Part shown: positions 33,307 through 42,099 of the stretch, piece after piece
Position numbering within the stretch: the stretch's first letter is position 1
Layout of the letters: the number at the start of each line of letters is the position of its first letter
Assembly: GCF_023228165.1 (NCBI RefSeq)
Contig: NZ_JALOBS010000004.1
Location: 141,772 to 205,771 of the forward strand
Origin: Methylomonas sp.
GTDB lineage: Bacteria > Pseudomonadota > Gammaproteobacteria > Methylococcales > Methylomonadaceae
Direction of reading: 5' to 3'
DNA: 64,000 nucleotides
Translations under genes and position numbers: made by a program
Notes under the pieces: model-generated
Database searches by the model: none
Told to the model about the DNA's origin: nothing
What the model saw: only the letters and a program-made list of their open reading frames with translations

Positions 33307-35706
33307 ATGGACAGCAACCGCACTTCGTTTTTATTGCTAAAGGCAGGCGGCGACTTTGCCAGCCGCTCGCTGAAGTTTGTCTGGGATGGACAGCAACAAG
33401 CCTTCAGGCTGGAACAGCAGCAGGCGCATTTTTTTCCGGAAATTAGCCCCGAACTGGCTTTGTCGGCTTGGCAAAATGCCCCGGCAAGGGTGATAGACAA
33501 CTACGGTCAGATCGGCGGAATCAGCGCGGACGGCAAGCGCTTTCAGGTTAAGGCGGACTGGCAAAGCAACCATTGGCTGGATGTGCGGGCCAGTAGTCAT
33601 GATCCCGATGCCCAAAACATGGACCAATTAACGCTGGCGCCGTTGGTGGCACCGGATTTCAGCCTGTTTGTGGATTTGCATATCGGTGGCGGCAGTCTGG
33701 CGGCCCTGGTGGCATCCGGCGCCGAAAATGCGTTGATCGTGATGGATTTGCAGCGCCGTTGGCAACAGCGTTGCGGACTGGATATCGCGCCGCAACGCTG
33801 TTGCGTGGATAGCCGGCGGCGAGTCTGGCTGGCGGGCCAATATATCGATGCCGACGATAACCCGCGCGCGGCTATCGCGATGGCGCAAGGCGAACCCTTG
33901 CCGCAGGCCTATCATCCGCCGGCTTTGGCGTTTTATCCGCAAACCGCCAATCCGCATGCCCTGCAACAACAATGGCGGCAGGATGTCGGGTTTTACGACG
34001 GTCTGCTGGCGATGTGCGTCGATCGGGAATTTTTATATCTGCTGGTGTATCGGCAAACCGAGGCGGGTTATCGCCAGCATGTGTTGATACGGGCCTTGAG
34101 CGACGATGCCGCCCAGCCGGTTCTGGACGTGTTGTTACCGGAAACCTTGCCGTTTGCCATCGACTGCTCGGTAGTTGCCCCGGACCGGCTGGCCTTGCTG
34201 GTGCCCAAGCCGGCGGCTGATTCGGAACGCCGGGATTGGGATTGCCCGGTGGTGACTTTGGATAAACAGCAAGGCACGGCGCGGCTCAGTGGCGAACGTT
34301 ACCGGATGTTGTCGCTGCATTCGCCCAGATTCATGGTCGGGCTGGACGGCAAAACCCGTTATCAATCCGAACAAGGCCCCATGCCGTTATTGCCGTTGCC
34401 GCAGGCGCGCTTTCCGCGAAACGGCGTTTGCATCCTGGATAAAGCCCTAGATGCCGGCAGCCCGGATTTGCTCTGGCACCGACTGTATCTGGAAGCCAGC
34501 ATTCCGGCGGGTTGCGCCTTGCAGGTTTACGCCCGCGCCTACGACGAAACCGACGGCAAGGCCGACGCCGACTGGCAGCTGCAACCGGAGCCTTTATGGT
34601 TGCCGATGGCGTCGGAATTGCCGTTTTATGCCGGCTGGAAGACCCCGCAACAACCTTATCAAGGTTTGTATCAGATTTTGCTGCAACGCCAATCCGGCGC
34701 CTGCCGGGAACTGCGCGGGCGGTATTTGCAACTGAAACTGCAAATGAACGGCGACGGCCGCCATACGCCGGCCATTCATTGCATCCGCGCCTATACTCCG
34801 CGATTTTCCTGGCAGCAACACTATTTGCCACGCCACTTTCATCAGCTGGAACGCGCGGTGGAAGGGGACATGCGTCCGGCCAATAGCGCCGATTTTCGCG
34901 AACGGCTGCTGGCAGGCTTCGAAGGCCAATTGACGCCTATCGAAGACCGGGTGGCGGCCAGCGAAATACTGGTCGATCCGCGGTCGGCGCCGACCCAGCA
35001 ATTGCAGACTTTGGCCGGCATGGTGGGGGTGGTATTACCCGAACATTGGCCGCAACAGCGCCAACGCGACTGGTTGAGTTTTAGCGGCCAGCTGCAGCGC
35101 CGGCGCGGCACCATGGCCGGCCTGTGTCTGGCGTTGGACATTGCCACCGATGGTGGCGTCAGCCGTGGTCAGGTGATCCCGGTCGAGCATTTCCGCTTGC
35201 GCCGCACCCTGGCCACCATCCTGGGGCTGGATTTGAGCGATGAACAACACCCCTTGACCCTGGGCACCGGTCAAAGCGGCAACAGCATCGTCGGCGACAG
35301 CCTGATTTTAAGCGCCGATAACGCTCGCGAATTTTTGGCCCTGTTGGCGCCGGAATTGGTCCAGGACAACGTCGACGATCAACGTCTCGTCGCCGAATTT
35401 TTTGATCGTTACAGTCACAGACTGACTGTGATATTACATGGCCCGGCCGGTAATCAGCAGACCACTGTCGGACAGATTTTGCAGCAGCAATTACCCGCGC
35501 ATTTGCAGTGGGCCGTCAAGACCAGCGATTATTCCTTCGTGCCGGGTTTGTCGCCGCTGTTACAAATCGATAGTTATTTGCAACTTAGCCCGGCCTGGAA
35601 AAAGCTGATTTTGGATCGTATCAATCTGGGCCGCGACAGCGTGTTGCAAAACGCCATTGCTCTGGCGCCGGAACTGGCGACCTCACCCGAACCCGCAGGA
35701 GACTGA
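33307..35706 (+). CDS. tail protein I-like baseplate protein with propeller-like N-terminus
   Basis: A 799-aa protein. Its last 270 residues show the tail-protein-I pattern seen in eCIS and myophages: RHFHQLERAVEGDM, LLAGFEGQLTPIEDRVAASEILVDPRSAPTQ, LAGMVGVVLPEHWPQQRQRDWL, and RRGTMAGLCLALDIATDGG. The first 500 residues are repeated short beta-strand blocks, consistent with a beta-propeller or receptor-like module. A fusion of baseplate base to a large beta domain could give this particle extra outward surface at the baseplate. Afp12 is the functional counterpart. Assignment of the N-terminal half is structural guesswork. Confidence 0.75.
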   Translation: MDSNRTSFLLLKAGGDFASRSLKFVWDGQQQAFRLEQQQAHFFPEISPELALSAWQNAPARVIDNYGQIGGISADGKRFQVKADWQSNHWLDVRASSHDPDAQNMDQLTLAPLVAPDFSLFVDLHIGGGSLAALVASGAENALIVMDLQRRWQQRCGLDIAPQRCCVDSRRRVWLAGQYIDADDNPRAAIAMAQGEPLPQAYHPPALAFYPQTANPHALQQQWRQDVGFYDGLLAMCVDREFLYLLVYRQTEAGYRQHVLIRALSDDAAQPVLDVLLPETLPFAIDCSVVAPDRLALLVPKPAADSERRDWDCPVVTLDKQQGTARLSGERYRMLSLHSPRFMVGLDGKTRYQSEQGPMPLLPLPQARFPRNGVCILDKALDAGSPDLLWHRLYLEASIPAGCALQVYARAYDETDGKADADWQLQPEPLWLPMASELPFYAGWKTPQQPYQGLYQILLQRQSGACRELRGRYLQLKLQMNGDGRHTPAIHCIRAYTPRFSWQQHYLPRHFHQLERAVEGDMRPANSADFRERLLAGFEGQLTPIEDRVAASEILVDPRSAPTQQLQTLAGMVGVVLPEHWPQQRQRDWLSFSGQLQRRRGTMAGLCLALDIATDGGVSRGQVIPVEHFRLRRTLATILGLDLSDEQHPLTLGTGQSGNSIVGDSLILSADNAREFLALLAPELVQDNVDDQRLVAEFFDRYSHRLTVILHGPAGNQQTTVGQILQQQLPAHLQWAVKTSDYSFVPGLSPLLQIDSYLQLSPAWKKLILDRINLGRDSVLQNAIALAPELATSPEPAGD

Positions 35707-35707
35707 C

Positions 35708-36649
35708 ATGACCGCAATGCAAGACCAAAGTCTGATCGGCGACGGCCAATTCGAAACACCCTTGAAGCGCGTGGTGTTCGAACCGGGCATGTTGTTGGGG
35801 GTGGAAGCCACCAGCAGCGAACAGGATTATCACCGCCGCCGCTTGGTGCGGCATCAATATTGGTTGCACGGCTACGGCACGGTTTCCGGACTGGTGGTGA
35901 GTCTAGAAGCCGACCAACCCGAGAATGCCGATCAGCATATCTTGACTAAATTAATCGTTTCGCCGGGTGTCGGTATCGACGGTCTGGGCCGGGAGGTCAG
36001 CTCGTACGAACCCTATTGCATCAATCTGAAAGACTGGCTGGAAGCGCATAGCGATAAAGAACGGATCTGGCAGGTCGGTAACGGTGGTTTTGACGGCAGC
36101 GATAACAGTTTGTGGCTGAAAGTGGTGTTCCGCTACCAGGAACAGCCCACTGGCCTGCAACCGGTAATGGCCACCAAAATCAATGCCGGTACCGATCCGG
36201 TGCAGCCCAGCCGCCTGAAGGATTGTATTCTGTTGGAGCTGACCCCGGAAAAACCCTTGTTCGACGACCTGGCCTTCGCGCCGTGGGGGCCGCCGGCTTA
36301 TTTGGAGCCGTTGCGGGCCGGCCACGCACACGGCCACGCACCCGCCGATCCGGCCGATGCGCTGAACCCGGACGAAAAAACCTATTTGTCCGCTCATGCC
36401 GATGCCGACGGTCTGCTGAATCTGAACGCGGCCATGCTGCATGCCCTGGGTACCGGTAAAAGTGCCCTGGATATGCTGGTCAAGGAAACCGAAGCCGCCC
36501 AAACCTTGTTGGCCCGCATCCGCATTCAACTGAATCCGGACCGTAAGGTGGTCAGCAATCCGCAGCGCGTGCAAATCAATAATCTGCTCAGACCCTTCGT
36601 CGCCACCCCGCAACAATTAATCAGCCTGCACCGGTCTGTAGCCCCATAA
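35708..36649 (+). CDS. eCIS paralogue A of the 'FDGxLL...GLxV' fold (313 aa)
   Basis: Unknown function. Its N-terminal 120 residues share an order of motifs with the two next genes: a 'F-x-x-G-x-L-L' element (FEPGMLLG), an RL-x-x-H-x-Y-W-L-H-G-Y-G-T-V-S-G-L-V-V step, then I-V-S-P-G-V-G-I-D-G-L-G-R-E. This pattern occurs in phage- and eCIS-associated proteins thought to sit at the baseplate. The C-terminal third is a short helical tail. A His-rich GHAHGHAP run at about residues 201-208 may bind metal. Start ATG 35708 overlaps nothing and follows the preceding TGA by two bases. Confidence 0.65.
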   Translation: MTAMQDQSLIGDGQFETPLKRVVFEPGMLLGVEATSSEQDYHRRRLVRHQYWLHGYGTVSGLVVSLEADQPENADQHILTKLIVSPGVGIDGLGREVSSYEPYCINLKDWLEAHSDKERIWQVGNGGFDGSDNSLWLKVVFRYQEQPTGLQPVMATKINAGTDPVQPSRLKDCILLELTPEKPLFDDLAFAPWGPPAYLEPLRAGHAHGHAPADPADALNPDEKTYLSAHADADGLLNLNAAMLHALGTGKSALDMLVKETEAAQTLLARIRIQLNPDRKVVSNPQRVQINNLLRPFVATPQQLISLHRSVAP

Positions 36650-36664
36650 GTAAAGGAGAGTGAC

Positions 36665-38506
36665 ATGAGCCATAGCATAGGATTTCAGCCCTTCGTGGCC
36701 CCCGAGTTCAGTCAGGACGGTTTGCGAAAAAGCAGTCTCGATCCTTTTCTGTCCCGCAGCAATTATTTCGACGGCCGCCTGTTAAAAGCCGCCGATCTGA
36801 CCCGCGACCAGCAATATCTGGATGAACGCTTGTTGCAAACCGGCCGGGTGCTGGGTAGCGGGGTGGTGAAAGGTTTACGGGCCGAATTGAGCGGCTCGCA
36901 AAAAATCACGGTTAGTCCCGGATTGGCCATCACCGCTTCGGGAAGGGTACTGGAATCGGTCAACAGCCTGAACATCGACTTGACCGAGCGGGCGGCCATC
37001 GCCGTGATCAACCAGCCGCCGTTACGCTATTTCAATCGCGGCTTGTATGCCTTGATTTTGCAATACACCGAAAAAGGCGTCGGTATCGCCGAAACCTATC
37101 CCGAAGACATCGGCCAAAAAATCGAACCGCGCATCAACAGTTATGAAGAAGGTGTGCAACTGGCCTTGGTACCGTTGCGGGAAAGCTATCCGTCCGGCAG
37201 CGAATTAAGCACCCGGGCGGCGCTGGCCGGAAAATTCTTGCCGCAGGTGCAGCCTTTGCCGGAAATTCCCGACGATGCGGTGGCGCTGGGTTTACTGGCC
37301 ATCGACAATAATGTCGGTCAGTGGCTGGATCGGTTCTTGTTGTACAGGCCGGCCGGCATACACCTGCAGGGCAATGCCTTGCAACAGTTGCTGGCCGCGC
37401 ATTACGAGGAATTGCTGGCCGAGGTGTTGAATACCCGCAATTGGTCGTCCTTGCAGGCCGCATTTAGCGCCGGGCAATTTTTTCAATGGTTGCCGCCGTT
37501 CGGTTCTCTGCCCAAGCAGGCCGTGGACCCGGAAGCGGCGCTGCAACGATTTTTTCCGGAAAGTTTCAAGGTCAGCATCGTGCCGGTTCGCAAGGAGGAT
37601 TTGCCGGTGCTGGAGCAGGAAGCCATGCTGGAACAAGCGATTAATCTCAGTCAGGACACGGACGTGGACATCATGATACTGGCGCCATTGGCGGATGCCG
37701 ATTTCAATTTTTACGCCCGCCGGCTGGAAGCGCCGACCGCAACGCCCGCCGAGCAACCGTTCGCCTTGTCCAGCCGCTTGTTGCCCAGCTTGTTGCCGTT
37801 GAGCTTGAGCGTGCGGCCATTGCGGCGCCCGCTTGTCGATACCAGCCAGCCCAATTACTGGCGCAATGTCTGGGACCGGGTGGCGGACGGCCAATTGCGT
37901 TATCTGCGCCGTCCGGCCCGCATCGCGGAGAATCATGTCAGCACCGTGGTATTGGCGCGCGGTTTCCAGTTACCGGATGCCTTGCCGCCCGATAACAGCG
38001 AACTGGAACAACTTAACCAGCGGCTGCTGCAAGCCGAACAGGCCAGAGACGCTTTTCAAGCCCAACTGCAGACCAGCCGGCAACAATTGAAATCGGTTCA
38101 GCAGGAATACGCCAAACTGAAAGCGGACTACGATGCGTTGCTGAACAGCGGCGGTCAAACCGGCGGCGGTCTGGCGACACAGATCGAAGCGCGCGGCGTG
38201 CGCGATAAAACCATAGTGGAGCTTGCCCGCAAATATCTGGATAACATCGCCAATCAACCCAAATTGCAGGAGTTGACCGGCCGGGTACTGGCGTTACTGG
38301 ATAGCGTTTACGACCGGGCCTTCTGGCCAAGCCTGCTGCAAAGTCTGGAAGCCGGTTTGTTGGAAAAATTGTTGCTGAATCTGCTGGAAACCCTGCAAGC
38401 CGGCAAACCGGCCCACGAATTCATGATCAATACCGGTCCGGATTTCGGTCTGAAAGACGACCAACTGCAATTGTGGAAACGCGTACAGGACTTTTTGGGG
38501 GGATAG
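36665..38506 (+). CDS. eCIS paralogue B with coiled coil (613 aa)
   Basis: Paralogue of the two neighbours: NYFDGRLLKAADLTRDQQYLDERLL, then VLGSGVVKGLRAE, then VSPGLAITASGRVLESV. The centre (about 200-430) is helical and hydrophobic. Residues about 445-500 form a clear coiled coil rich in Gln, Leu and Ala heptads, and the end (about 520-613) is helical. A GGAGAG ribosome site precedes the ATG. Likely a structural extension of the baseplate; no enzymatic motif visible. Confidence 0.65.
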   Translation: MSHSIGFQPFVAPEFSQDGLRKSSLDPFLSRSNYFDGRLLKAADLTRDQQYLDERLLQTGRVLGSGVVKGLRAELSGSQKITVSPGLAITASGRVLESVNSLNIDLTERAAIAVINQPPLRYFNRGLYALILQYTEKGVGIAETYPEDIGQKIEPRINSYEEGVQLALVPLRESYPSGSELSTRAALAGKFLPQVQPLPEIPDDAVALGLLAIDNNVGQWLDRFLLYRPAGIHLQGNALQQLLAAHYEELLAEVLNTRNWSSLQAAFSAGQFFQWLPPFGSLPKQAVDPEAALQRFFPESFKVSIVPVRKEDLPVLEQEAMLEQAINLSQDTDVDIMILAPLADADFNFYARRLEAPTATPAEQPFALSSRLLPSLLPLSLSVRPLRRPLVDTSQPNYWRNVWDRVADGQLRYLRRPARIAENHVSTVVLARGFQLPDALPPDNSELEQLNQRLLQAEQARDAFQAQLQTSRQQLKSVQQEYAKLKADYDALLNSGGQTGGGLATQIEARGVRDKTIVELARKYLDNIANQPKLQELTGRVLALLDSVYDRAFWPSLLQSLEAGLLEKLLLNLLETLQAGKPAHEFMINTGPDFGLKDDQLQLWKRVQDFLGG

Positions 38507-38508
38507 GC

Positions 38509-40215
38509 ATGAGTCATCAGAGCATACGTTTACACGAAGCCGCGCCCGGCAACGGGTTGGCGGCCGATCCGTTGCAACAGCAGGGTCGCCTGCGCTTGAA
38601 TCTATTTGCCGGCCGCAGCCTGGGCGAGCGCGAATTCGACATCATGCAAAGCTATGCCGAGCAGCGTCTGGCGCCGTTACTGTGCGGACATGCACCGGGC
38701 ATTATCCACGGTCTCGAAGTGGCCGCCGGCGAAGTGCCGCTGGCAGACAGCGAAACCAGCGACTGGCTGTTTCGAGTGCGTCCGGGGCTGGCGGTGGGCG
38801 GCGACGGCAAAATCGTCAACATGATTTTTCCGCTGGATCAATATTGGCAGGAACAAAAATCCGAATATCTGGCTAGGCGCAGCCGGGAGCTGAATCCGCT
38901 CGGCGCCGTAAACGGCATCTATTTTTTATGCGTGATACGCGAACTGGAGCCGGTGGATAAAAGCGGCCAGTTCGCCGCCTGCGTGCGCGACGAGTTGGAT
39001 TTGTTGCGTGACGCCCGTATCGAAACCGTCACCCGACTGACCCTGCAACCGGTTTGGGAGGCCGATGAGGCGGTGGTTGCGGCCAAGGCCGACCGGGATT
39101 TGACTATTAATCGCCTGTTGGCCGAGCACCTGGCCACCGACTGGTTTGCGGCGAACGGCGCGGTGCCGATAGGCATGTTGGCGGTGGAAAACGATGCGGT
39201 GCTGTGGTTCGATGCGGTGGCGGGGCGTTTCCCGGCCAAGGCCGACGCCAATTATTGGACTTTTCTGTCGCATACCAGTCAAGCCATTCAACAGCACTTC
39301 AACGGCTGGCATTTGGCGGATGCCGCCGCCCGCCAGACGCTGATCGACAGTTTTAACTTGGCGCATCTGCCGGCCGCCGGGGTATTGCCGACCTTGTTTC
39401 TGGACGATGTGGCTACCTTGCCCAAGCCGCACTGGTTTCCGCCGCATTTGCAGGTGGAAATGGCGCCGATCGCCGAGAGCCAGGTACCGGGATTGATCGC
39501 CCGCGAATTGCCGCGTACCTCCATCGATTTGGAACAGGTCGGCGGCGACCGGATAAGATTGCTGTTGGCCGTGGCTGATAGCGATTACCGGGCCGATTTA
39601 TTGGATTTGCCGCTGCCGGATTGGCAAATGCAACAGGAATTGTATCGCTACGCCCAGCGCGCCCACGATAGCTGGAAAGACTGGGTGGTGCAGTACGACG
39701 CCTTGTTTAATAATCTGCAGCCGGCGGATTTTCAAACCAGCGAAGGCAAACGCCTGTTCTTCAGCGTGCCGGATAAAATCGACACCGAAGCCGAAGGCCA
39801 GCCGATTACCCCGGAGCTGTTTTTCAGCCGGCTGATCGCCGTCAGTCGGGATTGGCAAACCGCCGCCAACGGCATCAATCCCGATTTGCCCGCACCTTAT
39901 ACCGAGAGCATTCCGCCGCCGCCCGTGGGCGAAACCTTCGACTGGAGCGCCCCGCCTCCCAGCGAGGCGAACGGCTTGCTGAAGCAGTATCTGGATGTCA
40001 GCCTGCGGATTGAACATACCGAACAACTGATAGACGACTTGGCCGACTTGCTGACTTTGTATGCCGACATGCAGCGCAGCCAACGCCAACAAATCGACCA
40101 TGTCAGCCTGTCCTTTGCCCGTCTGGCAGGCGGCGTGCCGGGCGACGGCAGCGGTTTGGCGGTAGCACGCTGGTTACCGGACATCAAATTTTCCAGCAAA
40201 ACCCCACCCGCATAA
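38509..40215 (+). CDS. eCIS paralogue C (568 aa)
   Basis: Third member of the tandem set: RLRLNLFAGRSLGEREFDIMQSYAEQRLAPLL, then PGIIHGLEVAAGEV, then VRPGLAVGGDGKIVNM. The middle is mixed alpha/beta with TIGR-like repeated LPRTSIDLEQVGGDRI; the end is helical (QLIDDLADLLTLYADMQRSQRQQIDHV). The ATG at 38509 is three bases after the paralogue B stop. Divergence is high, so the triplication is old. Function unknown; the same baseplate place in Afp (Afp12-13) holds the fibre, so a fibre-network or plug role is possible. Confidence 0.65.
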   Translation: MSHQSIRLHEAAPGNGLAADPLQQQGRLRLNLFAGRSLGEREFDIMQSYAEQRLAPLLCGHAPGIIHGLEVAAGEVPLADSETSDWLFRVRPGLAVGGDGKIVNMIFPLDQYWQEQKSEYLARRSRELNPLGAVNGIYFLCVIRELEPVDKSGQFAACVRDELDLLRDARIETVTRLTLQPVWEADEAVVAAKADRDLTINRLLAEHLATDWFAANGAVPIGMLAVENDAVLWFDAVAGRFPAKADANYWTFLSHTSQAIQQHFNGWHLADAAARQTLIDSFNLAHLPAAGVLPTLFLDDVATLPKPHWFPPHLQVEMAPIAESQVPGLIARELPRTSIDLEQVGGDRIRLLLAVADSDYRADLLDLPLPDWQMQQELYRYAQRAHDSWKDWVVQYDALFNNLQPADFQTSEGKRLFFSVPDKIDTEAEGQPITPELFFSRLIAVSRDWQTAANGINPDLPAPYTESIPPPPVGETFDWSAPPPSEANGLLKQYLDVSLRIEHTEQLIDDLADLLTLYADMQRSQRQQIDHVSLSFARLAGGVPGDGSGLAVARWLPDIKFSSKTPPA

Positions 40216-40236
40216 TCAGGCATAGAGGAAACCGCC

Positions 40237-42099
40237 ATGGCCAACAAAATCGTGTTCAACCAGGAATTGGTGAAAGACGTTGCCAGCGTCGATGTGCAGC
40301 CTAGGGTCGCTATCCAAAACCAGCCGCTGGCTGCCGATCATGCGCTGCAGGTGCAGAGCAACGTATTTCAGACCCAACAGGCCTTGAATACCGAGGTGAT
40401 GCTCAGCAGTAACTTGCTGAAATACGATCTGACCTATAAACCGCCCACCAAGGAAACCTTTACTGCTCCCGAGGCCGATCAGCAGGCGTCGATTTCGCAT
40501 ATCGACAGCCTGAACACGGTGCTGGGTTTGTTCAATCTCAGTCTGAAAACCCTGCAGGACGATCTGGGCCAGGAGGAAACCGATAGCAACGCCAGTCTAC
40601 AGGCCAAAACCAAGGCATTTTTGAACCGCTATAAGGACGATGCCGATGTGGCGCAGCTGTTCAAACAGGAAATGCGGGACGGTCAGCTGAAAAGTTTCCA
40701 GGATATTTTTACCGCCCGCAAAGCCGATATCAGCGCCCTAAAGGACGACTCGTCGCTGCTGTTTCATAGCGGCCGGTTGTTGTTGAAAGAAACTCAAACT
40801 GTCGGCAATCTGCATAACCAATTGCTGCTGCTGCAACGCACGGTTTTGAAGCGATTGTTGAATTTGCGCGATGAAAAACAACAACTGGCGGTGCAAATCA
40901 CCGAGGCTCGTCAGCAACTGGATGCCTTGAATCGCGGCCGACTGGAAGATGTAGGCGATTATGCGCTGGCGCAACGGCTGGTGACGGACGACTGGCAGCA
41001 AGTGGAAACCCATTTTCAGACCCGCCGTAATATCCTGGAAAACTATACCGGCTTATATTACGTCAGAGTCCGGGAAACCGCCGCCGGCCGCTTGTTGCCG
41101 GAGGCCTTGGCTTTACGCGGCCATTCCGCCGCTGACGTGGTGCCGGGTTGCGCGGATAGCGATGCCGAGTTGCCGGACGATTTGGCGCCGTTCATGGATA
41201 CGGTGTTGGATATTCCGCTGGCCGACTGGCGCAATTTGCAAAACGATGCCCATTTGCTGCCCAGCCGCTTGCGGCAAACCCAATTGCTGGATCTTCGCCA
41301 GCAGCGCTTGAGCAGTAAAGTCAGTCGCAGCCTGCCCGCCACCAGCCAGACCAGTGTACGGCTGATGCCGTTGCTGCAAGTCAATACCCAGGTGTTGTCG
41401 GTATTCGCCGGTAAAACCGTATTGCAATCCGAATCGCTGCAGCAGCAGTTCAGCAGCGCACATGCGGTGTTATCGCTGGAAGATGTCCTGAACGGCGCGC
41501 GCGGTTTATTGACCGGCAAAGCTCAAACCTTGCAACAGCAGCTCACCCAGGCCGGCAGCTGTTTTTTGCGCGAATTGGCCGGCGTGCAGCCGTCGATACG
41601 GTTTCGTTGGGCGCAATTGGTTGAAGATCAACGGCTGCCGATCGAGCAACCCGAACGTTGGCCTAATCTGGCCGATATCGAAAAAGCCGATTTCAACCGG
41701 GTACGTACCCTGGTGGATCTGGTGAACTGGTTTTATCGGCAACTGGCCGATAATGCCGGCGATAACAGCCACACCGCCATCAGCCATTTACTGAGTGCCT
41801 GTCTGCTGATAGCGGCGTCCGACGATCCCGAGCGGATTTTGCACGGCAATTTAAAAACCCTGCCGGGCATCTTTCGGCCCGGCGAGTTGCTGCGCTTGAA
41901 TCTGAACCGGGCCGCCATGCCGGGGCAGGCCTTGCAACTACTGGATGCGCAACGGCAGGTAGTCGGTATGCTGCGGGTGGACGATCACGACCAAAACGGC
42001 ACGGTGGCCACGCTGATGCAGGTTTATCAACCGATCACGATCCGGGAAGGCTTGAGCGTCAGCGGCAAGGTCGCCATGGGCAGGGCTGTCGTGAAGTGA
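40237..42099 (+). CDS. large helical eCIS protein of unknown function (620 aa)
   Basis: No family recognised. Residues about 100-270 are mostly helix with heptad patterns (LLLLQRTVLKRLLNLRDEKQQLAVQITEARQ region split in short blocks). Residues about 300-420 include YYVRVRETAAGRLLPEALALRG and four cysteines. The end (530-620) returns to beta strands. No signal peptide. Its GTG-linked downstream neighbour starts three bases before its stop finishes (TGA overlap), so both are cotranslated. Length and helical centre would fit a long internal or ruler component, but in known eCIS the tape measure is placed just before the ATPase, which fits the next gene better. Confidence 0.55.
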   Translation: MANKIVFNQELVKDVASVDVQPRVAIQNQPLAADHALQVQSNVFQTQQALNTEVMLSSNLLKYDLTYKPPTKETFTAPEADQQASISHIDSLNTVLGLFNLSLKTLQDDLGQEETDSNASLQAKTKAFLNRYKDDADVAQLFKQEMRDGQLKSFQDIFTARKADISALKDDSSLLFHSGRLLLKETQTVGNLHNQLLLLQRTVLKRLLNLRDEKQQLAVQITEARQQLDALNRGRLEDVGDYALAQRLVTDDWQQVETHFQTRRNILENYTGLYYVRVRETAAGRLLPEALALRGHSAADVVPGCADSDAELPDDLAPFMDTVLDIPLADWRNLQNDAHLLPSRLRQTQLLDLRQQRLSSKVSRSLPATSQTSVRLMPLLQVNTQVLSVFAGKTVLQSESLQQQFSSAHAVLSLEDVLNGARGLLTGKAQTLQQQLTQAGSCFLRELAGVQPSIRFRWAQLVEDQRLPIEQPERWPNLADIEKADFNRVRTLVDLVNWFYRQLADNAGDNSHTAISHLLSACLLIAASDDPERILHGNLKTLPGIFRPGELLRLNLNRAAMPGQALQLLDAQRQVVGMLRVDDHDQNGTVATLMQVYQPITIREGLSVSGKVAMGRAVVK

